A DNA stretch of 5,685 nt from an uncultured Eubacteriales bacterium (GCA_902797405.1 CADBSP010000236.1:1-5685), one strand, 5' to 3'. Positions 1 through 5,439 are shown, numbered from the stretch's first letter. A program made the numbers and translations. The notes: a model not told the origin generated them from the letters alone.

Positions 1-499
1 CGGAACTGTGGGAGAGCTCGCGGTTCGTGGTCCAGCGGTCATGCTCGAATACTATAAGGATCCCGGTGCCACATCCGAAGTACTCACAGAGGACGGCTGG
101 CTCTATACCGGAGACATGGCAAAGCAAGATGATGAAGGTTTCTTCTATCTGGTCGACAGAAAGAAAGATGTCATCATCTCCGGCGGAGAGAACATATATC
201 CTGTACAAATTGAAGACTTCCTCCACGAGATGGACGAAATCAAAGACGTTGCAGTTATCGGTCTTCCGGACAAGCGCCTGGGAGAAATCTCTGCCGCGAT
301 TATCGAGTTAAAGGAAGAAGGTCTGTGCACGGAGAGAGACGTATTCGAATTCTGTTTGGCACTTCCTAGGTACAAGCGTCCTGCCAAGATTATCTTTGCT
401 GATGTACCGAGAAACGCAACCGGTAAAATCGAAAAGCCGAAACTTAGAGAAATCTATGGCGGAGCATTCCTGGTTGCCGCAGAAACAGAAACCAAATAA
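1..499 (+). CDS. Acyl-CoA synthetase / AMP-forming ligase, C-terminal part (5' end cut off by window)
   Basis: The gene enters from the left edge; codons are in frame from base 2 and end at TAA 497-499, leaving 165 visible residues. The family activates a carboxylic acid with ATP to an acyl-adenylate and transfers it to CoA or another thiol. Visible motifs, numbered from base 2, are GELAVRGP (4-11), the adenylate-contacting GWLYTGD (32-38), the hinge region VDRKKD (51-56), SGGENIYPVQIE (60-71), YKRP (124-127) and the C-terminal catalytic lysine in NATGK (138-142). This covers the end of the large domain and the whole mobile C-terminal lid, all intact. The acid-binding pocket lies upstream and is not visible, so the substrate (fatty, aromatic or other acid) cannot be named. 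A GTG at base 8 is in frame but sits inside conserved family sequence, so it is not the start. A terminator follows 46 bases later. Confidence 0.93.
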   Translation, partial: GTVGELAVRGPAVMLEYYKDPGATSEVLTEDGWLYTGDMAKQDDEGFFYLVDRKKDVIISGGENIYPVQIEDFLHEMDEIKDVAVIGLPDKRLGEISAAIIELKEEGLCTERDVFEFCLALPRYKRPAKIIFADVPRNATGKIEKPKLREIYGGAFLVAAETETK

Positions 500-544
500 G
501 GGCAACTACCTTTCGATAATAAAACAAATAATCCTTACAACAAT

Positions 545-577
545 AAAAGAACCTGCAACTTCGGCAGGTTCTTTTTT
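545..577. terminator. Rho-independent terminator, probably bidirectional
   Basis: A perfect 12-bp stem, AAAAGAACCTGC (545-556) with GCAGGTTCTTTT (564-575), encloses a 7-base loop and continues into a T-run on the plus strand to 577. It therefore ends the acyl-CoA synthetase transcript. On the minus strand the same stem is followed by TTTTATTG. It can also end the permease operon, whose last stop lies about 50 bases away, so two convergent genes seem to share one terminator. Confidence 0.9.
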
Positions 578-624
578 GATCTTTCACAAGCAATGCTTTT
601 ATTTGTCCTCTTCAACTTTATGAC

Positions 625-2310
625 CTATGTCTTAATCCTAAATGTCTTCGGCGCCAGTTTGTATGCCAGTATGAGCGCTATCACGGAATAAAGAACACAG
701 AATCCGATCACCGCCAGACCGAAAATCATTAACGGTATTTCCTGCTGCGTTATGAAATAGCATACGAAATAGGTTGCGAACATAATGATGCTGTACAGGC
801 CGCTTTTTGCTTCTGTTTCACTGTTATACGGCTGTAGTAAATAATACATGACCAAATAATGGATTGAAAAGAAGACGCTCATTCCCGTGACCGTTAGGAA
901 AACAATCGGATAATAAATCGGATTCTTTGCTCCACCGGAAAGGAAGAGAAGTATCACAAGTCCTGCTCCAATTACCGCTGCAGGGAGAAGATTAACCTTT
1001 GATATCTCGACCAATCTAAGTCTGAAAAGATGAAGTATGTTGCTTGGCTCCTTATAGAAGGAATAGGTTAACAAGCTGTGGTCACAGTTCATAAACAGCG
1101 CCTGTGTGAAGCCCCTCCCCTTGTTTATGAAATAGAGCAGTATGGGAAGCAGGGTCAGATTGTTTAAAAGAAGGTCATTCAATCCATCTTTTAGGAAATC
1201 ACGCGAAACAGGGATAATTAGGGCCAATATTAATAACGCCATTATCCCCAGGGAAATCAAGGTGATTCTCTTGGTGCTCTTCCAAAGAAGTTTTTTATGC
1301 CTCTTTATAAATATATCGTTTAAGAATTCGAAGCCCTTTTTGTTGCTGGTCGCGGTGGGCATATCGTCTATATTTTTCTTAGCGGTAATATTGGCGGCAT
1401 TTTTCGCCATACCCATGGCCTCGAAGAAAATCGTGATTTGTCTTCTGCAATAATTTCTGTAGTCCTTATAGCGAATAAGAACCGCTGCCCCGATTATTCC
1501 CAGGGCTATCATAACTATCATAAGGGTTATCACTACACCCGCAGGGAGAGGATACCCCACTGCTACCGGCATATATGCTGCAGCAAAGAGCACTCCTATC
1601 AGAAAGGTCTTCACATAATCCCCTGCTGTAACCTTTCCTGCTTCGATATTATCATATTTTCCCTTTTTATCATTGACAGAAAAAAGAAGAAGTTCTGCTG
1701 CGGATATTATAACCTTGGTTCCAGCCACAAAGAGAGGAATGAACGCTACCAGCCAAAGAGGTTTATCGAACAGTGCGCTGATCATAAGCGCTACGGGAAT
1801 GTATCCAATAACAAATCGGAGCATCAGATATGCGTAGTTGGATAGGGTGTATTTTCTTTGATCCAGTTTAAGTAGCTCCGTAGCATAGTACGAATCCATT
1901 CTTCCATCAAAGAGGGTATTGTTGGTGAACCCTCCAACCAGAGTAAGGAAGAAGAACATGCTGAGAAACGCGGGCCAGGCTATATCGTCAATTGTAAAGG
2001 TTTCCGTTACGCCCGGGTCTGGTCCCGTTTCATTAAAGGTGTTTGCAAGGAAATTATCTCCTCCGATATGACCCATACCCATTAGAGGTATTATTATAAA
2101 TACGAAGACGAATAGGAATTTATATACAAAGGTCGAAAGTATTTCTCTTATTATTCCAAGCACAGTAAACAGACTCTTCATCCAACCCCAGCTGTATATG
2201 CTGTCCGAAAGGACATTTCTAAGGCCCGGGATTCTTTTAATCATATAGAGCCTGCTGTTTACCCAATAAGTGTTCTTTAGTTTTAGGGAGGTAAATAAGG
2301 TACTAAGCAT
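625..2310 (-). CDS. ABC-2-type exporter permease, 561 aa, about 12 membrane helices
   Basis: This is a polytopic inner-membrane protein and the likely channel partner of the ATPase encoded just upstream. About twelve hydrophobic segments are visible, near residues 64-79, 112-130, 162-180, 185-210, 235-253, 258-279, 349-367, 380-395, 441-457, 464-492, 503-520 and 525-549. They fall into two groups of six, separated by a charged cytoplasmic linker of about 70 residues (280-348). One chain may thus supply both membrane domains of an exporter. The ATG at 2310 is preferred: GGGGGAG (2327-2321) lies 10 nt upstream, and the ATG overlaps the ATPase stop by 8 nt (ATGCTTAG), suggesting translational coupling. 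A TTG at 2331 would add 7 residues but has less support. The substrate is unknown; peptide, lantibiotic, ion or lipid export are all possible. The family assignment rests on topology and context. Confidence 0.85.
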   Translation of the reverse strand: MLSTLFTSLKLKNTYWVNSRLYMIKRIPGLRNVLSDSIYSWGWMKSLFTVLGIIREILSTFVYKFLFVFVFIIIPLMGMGHIGGDNFLANTFNETGPDPGVTETFTIDDIAWPAFLSMFFFLTLVGGFTNNTLFDGRMDSYYATELLKLDQRKYTLSNYAYLMLRFVIGYIPVALMISALFDKPLWLVAFIPLFVAGTKVIISAAELLLFSVNDKKGKYDNIEAGKVTAGDYVKTFLIGVLFAAAYMPVAVGYPLPAGVVITLMIVMIALGIIGAAVLIRYKDYRNYCRRQITIFFEAMGMAKNAANITAKKNIDDMPTATSNKKGFEFLNDIFIKRHKKLLWKSTKRITLISLGIMALLILALIIPVSRDFLKDGLNDLLLNNLTLLPILLYFINKGRGFTQALFMNCDHSLLTYSFYKEPSNILHLFRLRLVEISKVNLLPAAVIGAGLVILLFLSGGAKNPIYYPIVFLTVTGMSVFFSIHYLVMYYLLQPYNSETEAKSGLYSIIMFATYFVCYFITQQEIPLMIFGLAVIGFCVLYSVIALILAYKLAPKTFRIKT

Positions 2311-3343
2311 CGGTAGTCGTCTCCCCCGCAACCTCTACCGCATCTTCCGTGCCTTCCCTTATTTGAGAAACTTCTTCCTTAGGTATTTCGTCTTTGATGG
2401 AGTCTACCTGAGGAATCTCTTCCCTGGGTGACTCGTCTTCCTCCTGCAGGGCCTTTATGATCTGCGCTTTGAAATCGGAATTGCTTAGTTGAGCATGGTC
2501 AACCCGCTGCAGTTTTCCTCCGCTTAAAAGCACGATTTCATCACAAAGATCGACCGCTAAATCCAATATATGCGTCGAGAAAATAGTGATACGCCCATCC
2601 TTGTGTTTTCTAAGGAGCTGCTTCATCTCCTCTGACACAACAACATCCAATGATGTAAGCGGTTCGTCCAAAAGGAGCAGCTTCGGTTCACTTATAAGTG
2701 CAATTAGCATCTGCACTTTGTTTTTCATACCGTGGGAATAGTCTTTGAGAAGTTTGTCTCTATCATCTCTTGCAAGTTTAACGATATCGAAAAGCCTGTC
2801 AATTTTAGTACTTTGCAGATTCTGATAAACCGCCTGGCTCGCGTGTGTCAGCCCTGTATTTTCATGTGCATTCGATGTGTCCGGATCCGCATGATGTGTG
2901 AAAGCTGTCACGCTTACTTCGTCTGATTCATGCGCATTCAATATATCTGCTCCGGAAAGCTTTTGTGTATCGACGCCATCTCTGACCTGGCGCTCATTTG
3001 CATTTGCATTGGCATTGGCAATATCGGCCTCCAGGTGAGGATTGATTTCCAGGAAGAACTTTAAAAACTCTCTCGCTGTTAAAAACTCCGGAACATTTGG
3101 AGTGGAAAGCACATAACCTATGTCATTCGGTTTAGCCTCATGTACACTCTCATTTTCTACAAAATAAAAACTGCCGGCATCCGATTTTATGTCCTTGTTT
3201 ATGCAATTAAAAAACGTGGTCTTTCCGGCACCGTTTCGACCGAGAAGTCCATATATCTTCCCCTCCTCGAACTCGAAACTGGCATCATTAATAACCTGCT
3301 TCTTCCCAAAACTTTTTTCCAAATGCTCAACAACAAACCTCAT
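2303..3343 (-). CDS. ABC transporter ATP-binding protein with unusual insertion and acidic tail, 346 aa
   Basis: This is the nucleotide-binding subunit of an ABC-2-type exporter and acts at the membrane with the downstream permease. Motifs, numbered from ATG 3343, are Walker A GRNGAGKT (35-42), a Q-loop region IGYVLSTPNVPEFLT that lacks the usual glutamine (75-89), signature YSHGM (202-206), Walker B LLLLDEP with catalytic Glu (222-228), D-loop SLD and switch His in STHILD (258). It should be catalytically competent. The start at 3343 has AGGGAG (3357-3352) 8 nt upstream; an ATG at 3370 lacks a ribosome site. Two features are odd. About 70 hydrophilic residues (108-179) interrupt the helical subdomain before the signature, with an ANANANAN run and two NAHE copies. 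An acidic Glu/Pro-rich tail follows residue 299. Related ATPases are usually 230-310 aa. The gene starts 19 nt after the small Rpn-tail gene. Confidence 0.93.
   Translation of the reverse strand: MRFVVEHLEKSFGKKQVINDASFEFEEGKIYGLLGRNGAGKTTFFNCINKDIKSDAGSFYFVENESVHEAKPNDIGYVLSTPNVPEFLTAREFLKFFLEINPHLEADIANANANANERQVRDGVDTQKLSGADILNAHESDEVSVTAFTHHADPDTSNAHENTGLTHASQAVYQNLQSTKIDRLFDIVKLARDDRDKLLKDYSHGMKNKVQMLIALISEPKLLLLDEPLTSLDVVVSEEMKQLLRKHKDGRITIFSTHILDLAVDLCDEIVLLSGGKLQRVDHAQLSNSDFKAQIIKALQEEDESPREEIPQVDSIKDEIPKEEVSQIREGTEDAVEVAGETTTDA
2807..3022 (-). other. In-frame hydrophilic insertion within the ABC ATPase gene
   Basis: These roughly 216 bases encode ATPase residues 108-179, which sit where most relatives pass directly from the Q-loop helices to the helix before the signature motif. 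The segment is rich in Asn, His, Ala, Asp, Ser and Thr and predicted to be disordered. It starts with four tandem 6-bp units (CATTTG twice, CATTGG twice; 2995-3018), coding for alternating Ala-Asn. It also contains TTCATGTGCATTC (2861-2873) and TTCATGCGCATTC (2927-2939), 66 bp apart, each coding for NAHE. Reading frame is kept throughout. The boundaries are my estimate from family expectation. Confidence 0.65.
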
Positions 3344-3362
3344 AGAGTTCGCTCCCTGTGTG

Positions 3363-3587
3363 CTAACCATTATTCTGAGCCAATAAGATATCTTCTTCTG
3401 AAAAACCCAGCTCTATAAGTTCTTCCGAAGAGAGTTTTGTAAGCACCTTCCTTATAGATGAAGAAATGCCTTCTGCACGACCTTCTGCACGGCCAAGCAT
3501 GAGCCCTTCCTTACGGCCTTCCTCTAAACCTTCTTCCTTAAATAGTTCATATGTCCACTCTGCATCATATTCAGTTAAAAAATCCAT
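3363..3587 (-). CDS. Small stand-alone Rpn C-terminal-tail protein (RpnS-like), 74 aa
   Basis: The protein contains no nuclease domain. A short lead-in (MDFLTEYDAEW) is followed by a charged helix with glycine every fourth residue (Gly 20, 24, 28, 32, 36, 40; EEGR/AEGR-type tetrapeptides), then a predicted helical end (SSEELIELGFSEEDILLAQ). This pattern is typical of the C-terminal tails of Rpn-family nucleases. The ATG at 3587 is chosen because AGGAGG (3598-3593) lies 5 nt before it. An upstream in-frame ATG at 3623 directly abuts the nuclease stop (TAAATG) and would add 12 residues, but has no good ribosome site. In E. coli, separately translated Rpn C-terminal domains neutralise the full-length nuclease. 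By analogy this may be an antitoxin or oligomerisation partner of the neighbouring nuclease (inference). The alternative is the surviving 3' end of a deleted second rpn gene. Confidence 0.72.
   Translation of the reverse strand: MDFLTEYDAEWTYELFKEEGLEEGRKEGLMLGRAEGRAEGISSSIRKVLTKLSSEELIELGFSEEDILLAQNNG
3469..3540 (-). repeat. 12-bp tandem repeats coding tetrapeptides in the small Rpn-tail gene
   Basis: Six consecutive degenerate 12-bp units start CCTTC or CCAAG on the plus strand. Two adjacent units, CCTTCTGCACGA and CCTTCTGCACGG (3469-3492), differ by one base. Each unit encodes one four-residue step carrying one glycine. Gain or loss of a unit would keep frame and change helix length. Confidence 0.75.
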
Positions 3588-3623
3588 GAGTACCTCCTCT
3601 TCATTCTCAGATAGTATCTTCAT

Positions 3624-3857
3624 TTATAGTCCAAATTCTGAGTATAGCTTATTACGGTACTTACTATCAGTTGCAACCTTCTTAATATCGTCCTCGCGAC
3701 CATTCTTTAGCAGCTCACTTATTAAGCTAGCTAATTTAGCTTCTCCATGTTTTAGGCCACGCTTTAGCCCAAGCTCCTCGCCACGCTTTAGCCCAAGCTC
3801 TTCGCCACGCTTTACCCCTATTTCTACTATGGAATCAAAAACACTCGTATCCTTCAT
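3624..3857 (-). CDS. Candidate intragenic RpnS: internal in-frame start inside the Rpn nuclease gene, 77 aa
   Basis: Within the nuclease gene, ATG 3857-3855 (Met232) is preceded by GGGGAGGAGG, with AGGAGG at 3871-3866 and 8-nt spacing. This is as good as any start signal in the operon. Translation from here gives only the tail: a 14-residue lead-in, the glycine-every-fourth-residue repeat and the closing helix. E. coli Rpn genes are known to express such a C-terminal RpnS from an internal start, and it blocks the toxic full-length RpnL. The length and layout closely match the separate 74-aa gene downstream. Production is inferred from the ribosome site and the family precedent; purine-rich coding sequence could mimic such a site by chance. 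Confidence 0.5.
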   Translation of the reverse strand: MKDTSVFDSIVEIGVKRGEELGLKRGEELGLKRGLKHGEAKLASLISELLKNGREDDIKKVATDSKYRNKLYSEFGL

Positions 3858-4550
3858 CGTTATTGCCTCCTCCCCACTTCTCTTCACGCTCTCATTATAT
3901 ACTTCCTCAAACCTCTTGTCACCAATAAATGCACTCATTGCGTCCATCACCTCCCTAGGATGAACGAGAGCTCCGCTACTTGGAATATACCTCCCGTTTT
4001 TATACATCTGTGTGCAAAAGTCAGCAACAACTTTAAAGTCGCTCGTAAACTTAGCTACGGTTTCATCATTCAGTTTGCAAATCTCAAAGAGGTTGATTTT
4101 ATAGTCACTTACATAATCTCTTAGTTCATCCGGGATATTAAGTCTATCTCTCAGACTTCTAACCTTCCCCCATTCGCGCTTATATCCGAAGTATAGCACG
4201 AGAGTTATTACAGGAAAGCGCTTTCCTTTCTTCCTTTTGATAAGCTGCTCCTTATATGCTGCTCCATCATAGCTGATTATTCTTAAAGGCATATCGGGGT
4301 CGGGATCTGTCTGATTCTCAAGTCCTATAAGCGCAATCTGAATGAGACCGTCCTTCCAAAACTTCGCGACATCTCGTTCCTGAGAATGAATATCTCCGGA
4401 CACCTTAAATTGACTTATCTCTGTGGCATCTGTTAGTTCATCCGGCTTAATTACTTCTTTTCCATCGAATAGAAGCACATTAACGATATCTGCAAAGACC
4501 TCGTTATAACTCTCTAATGTTCTTTGTGTTTTATCTTTTACCTTTTGCAT
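3624..4550 (-). CDS. Rpn-family PD-(D/E)XK nuclease (recombination-promoting nuclease / transposase-like), 308 aa
   Basis: The protein matches the Rpn/YhgA-like group often annotated as PD-(D/E)XK nuclease family transposase. The proven activity in the family is DNA cleavage, with roles in recombination and, in E. coli, toxin-antitoxin phage defence. The core is visible as SYNEVFADIVNVLLF (14-28), an acidic HSQERD with probable metal ligand Asp60, and ENQTDPDPDMPLRIISYDGAAYKEQL, where Glu78 and Gln80 form the ExQ version of the catalytic motif. PVITLVLYFG (113-122) and the DYKINLFEI segment (149-157) follow. The tail has glycine every fourth residue from 245 to 269 (KRGEELGL repeats), then a helix ending YRNKLYSEFGL. 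All core residues look intact. The start at 4550 has AGGAGG (4563-4558) 7 nt upstream. It is the first gene of the operon. An internal start (3857) may produce a second product. Confidence 0.9.
   Translation of the reverse strand: MQKVKDKTQRTLESYNEVFADIVNVLLFDGKEVIKPDELTDATEISQFKVSGDIHSQERDVAKFWKDGLIQIALIGLENQTDPDPDMPLRIISYDGAAYKEQLIKRKKGKRFPVITLVLYFGYKREWGKVRSLRDRLNIPDELRDYVSDYKINLFEICKLNDETVAKFTSDFKVVADFCTQMYKNGRYIPSSGALVHPREVMDAMSAFIGDKRFEEVYNESVKRSGEEAITMKDTSVFDSIVEIGVKRGEELGLKRGEELGLKRGLKHGEAKLASLISELLKNGREDDIKKVATDSKYRNKLYSEFGL
3745..3817 (-). repeat. 24-bp tandem repeats coding KRGEELGL in the Rpn tail
   Basis: Two 24-bp copies, 3757-3780 and 3781-3804, differ at one base. A third partial copy (3805-3817) and a degenerate half-unit (3745-3756) flank them. 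Each full unit consists of two 12-bp steps and encodes two tetrapeptides, LKRG and EELG. The near identity suggests recent duplication, and unit number can change without frameshift. Confidence 0.85.
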
Positions 4551-4665
4551 AATAATACCTCCTTTTAGGTAATACCTTCCTTCATAAAACTTTGAATGAT
4601 TGAAGGATTATTTCCTGCCAGGAGGTTTAATCAGTTTTCTTTAACACCGTTCAGGGGGTATTAGA
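4551..4665 (-). promoter_or_regulatory. Leader of the rpn-ABC operon with palindromes
   Basis: About 110 nt separate the promoter from the nuclease ATG. The leader contains a perfect 11-bp palindrome with central base, TCCTGCCAGGA (4613-4623), and a 7-bp inverted repeat, TCCTTCA (4578-4584) with TGAAGGA (4601-4607), just before the ribosome site AGGAGG (4563-4558). The first could be an operator. The second could be an RNA hairpin near the ribosome site. Both are short, so chance occurrence is possible. Confidence 0.35.
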
Positions 4666-4694
4666 ATACTAAGTTTTTCCCCATACCGTGTCAA
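4666..4694 (-). promoter_or_regulatory. Sigma-A-type promoter for the rpn-ABC operon
   Basis: On the minus strand a perfect -35 box, TTGACA (4694-4689), is followed after exactly 17 bp by TAGTAT (4671-4666), a 4/6 match to the -10 consensus. It is the best promoter I can find upstream of the nuclease gene and faces it. The expected transcript start is near 4659. Confidence 0.6.
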
Positions 4695-4906
4695 GACCCA
4701 ATTTCGTGAAACTTTATCCCCATACAAATGGCTTATTTTCAACGTTTTCAAGGAGCACGTCGTCCCCTTACTCTCCCCTTAGAGGTTTTTGTTAGAATGT
4801 CAAAGTGCGTCTCTTATTGAAGTTTCAATGATTGTGCGACTTTTAGGCTTGTCGACGTTTTTACTCTCCCCATACTTTTCACTTAGAGGTATCGCGTTAA
4901 AAATCA
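4695..4906. other. Intergenic stretch with degenerate short repeats, no gene seen
   Basis: No convincing ORF is present. CCCCATAC occurs three times around here (4679-4686, 4718-4725, 4868-4875). TTACTCTCCCC followed by TTAGAGG occurs twice (4768-4785 and 4861-4889), 93 bp apart, the second with about 10 extra bases between the two parts. A palindrome ATTGAA-GT-TTCAAT lies at 4816-4829. These look like decayed repeats or binding sites of unknown use. Confidence 0.4.
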
Positions 4907-5112
4907 AGTTCTACACCTCAAGAATTGTCAATCAATTTCGATTCCGAGGTGCAGATTTGAAAAATAGAAATCTGCACCGATGCGAAATCGAAAAATGGAG
5001 TTTTGCACCTCAGAGTTGGCCATCAATTTCGATTCCGAGGTGCAGATCACAAAAAATGAAATCTGCACCGGTGCGAAATCGAAAAACAGAGTTTTGCACC
5101 TTAGAATTATCA
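4907..5112. repeat. 91-bp tandem repeat, about 2.3 copies, each with a hairpin
   Basis: Unit A (4931-5021) and unit B (5022-5112) are both 91 bp and differ at about 13 positions. A partial copy of the unit end precedes them (4907-4930). Unit A holds a perfect 11-bp inverted repeat, GGTGCAGATTT (4948-4958) with AAATCTGCACC (4968-4978). Unit B keeps 9 bp of it (5039-5047 with 5061-5069). The loops differ while the arms match. Flanking TTTCGATT and AATCGAAA can extend the hairpin. The period is not a multiple of three, which argues against coding. Confidence 0.85.
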
Positions 5113-5131
5113 ATACGTACCAGACATTGGG

Positions 5132-5234
5132 AATAACTGTCAAAAACGTTCCTCTGTTGCTTCAAAAATTTAAAAAGTTTAACATTTTTCAGTTATTTTC
5201 GCGTAAAGAGGAACGTTTTTCCTAATATTTGACA
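5132..5234. repeat. Long inverted repeat with interleaved second pairing
   Basis: A perfect 14-bp inverted repeat, AAAAACGTTCCTCT (5142-5155) with AGAGGAACGTTTTT (5207-5220), encloses an AT-rich 51-base middle. TGTCAAA/TTTGACA can add an outer helix after a gap. A second perfect 8-bp pair, AATAACTG (5132-5139) with CAGTTATT (5190-5197), crosses the first, giving pseudoknot-like order. It may be a small palindromic element, a protein site or part of an RNA. No ORF is inside. Confidence 0.6.
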
Positions 5235-5413
5235 ATTTCTAGATGTCGTCGTCAAAATTCGACCCCTGCATGAAATTTATTATATTGTATTTCTTCTTCG
5301 GAGTTGCCCCCAACTCCGGACGCAAATAACTTTGGAGAACCCACAGAAAACTTTAGAAACCAGTCCCGTTTCCTGCACTTTGGATACCTTACCCATTCTG
5401 CTGTACCACGACA

Positions 5414-5439
5414 ACGGGGATGGCTGGTGCCATCCCCGT
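5414..5439. other. Perfect 11-bp hairpin with tetraloop
   Basis: ACGGGGATGGC (5414-5424) pairs without mismatch with GCCATCCCCGT (5429-5439) across a TGGT loop. It is GC-rich and very stable. There is no T-run on either side, so it is not a terminator. Outside it, CACGACA and TGTTGTG can pair with one G-U, suggesting a longer RNA arm. Confidence 0.7.

Noticed and set aside
2308..2331. TTG at 2331 as the permease start
   Set aside because: ATG 2310 has GGGGGAG upstream and gives the usual short overlap with the ATPase stop.
3341..3370. ATG at 3370 as the ATPase start
   Set aside because: No ribosome site before it; ATG 3343 has AGGGAG at 8-nt spacing and begins at the conserved ABC domain.
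3585..3623. ATG at 3623 as the start of the small Rpn-tail gene
   Set aside because: Only weak purines upstream; ATG 3587 has AGGAGG at 5 nt. Coupled re-initiation at 3623 remains possible.
3466..3963. Plus-strand 165-aa Ser/Pro-rich ORF opposite the Rpn genes
   Set aside because: Shadow of the minus-strand genes; its Ser/Pro repeats are the antisense of the Gly/Glu/Arg repeat codons.
4907..5112. CRISPR array
   Set aside because: Only two full units, with no short identical direct repeats separated by unique spacers and no cas genes.
4928..5143. Minus-strand ORF of 71 aa, and overlapping plus-strand ORFs (4789-5136, 4980-5225), across the tandem repeats
   Set aside because: They arise from the 91-bp repeat, whose period breaks frame between units; they lack ribosome sites and any protein-like composition.
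5299..5318. Hairpin as a rho-independent terminator
   Set aside because: Stem is good (8 bp, CCCC loop) but no T-run follows on either strand.
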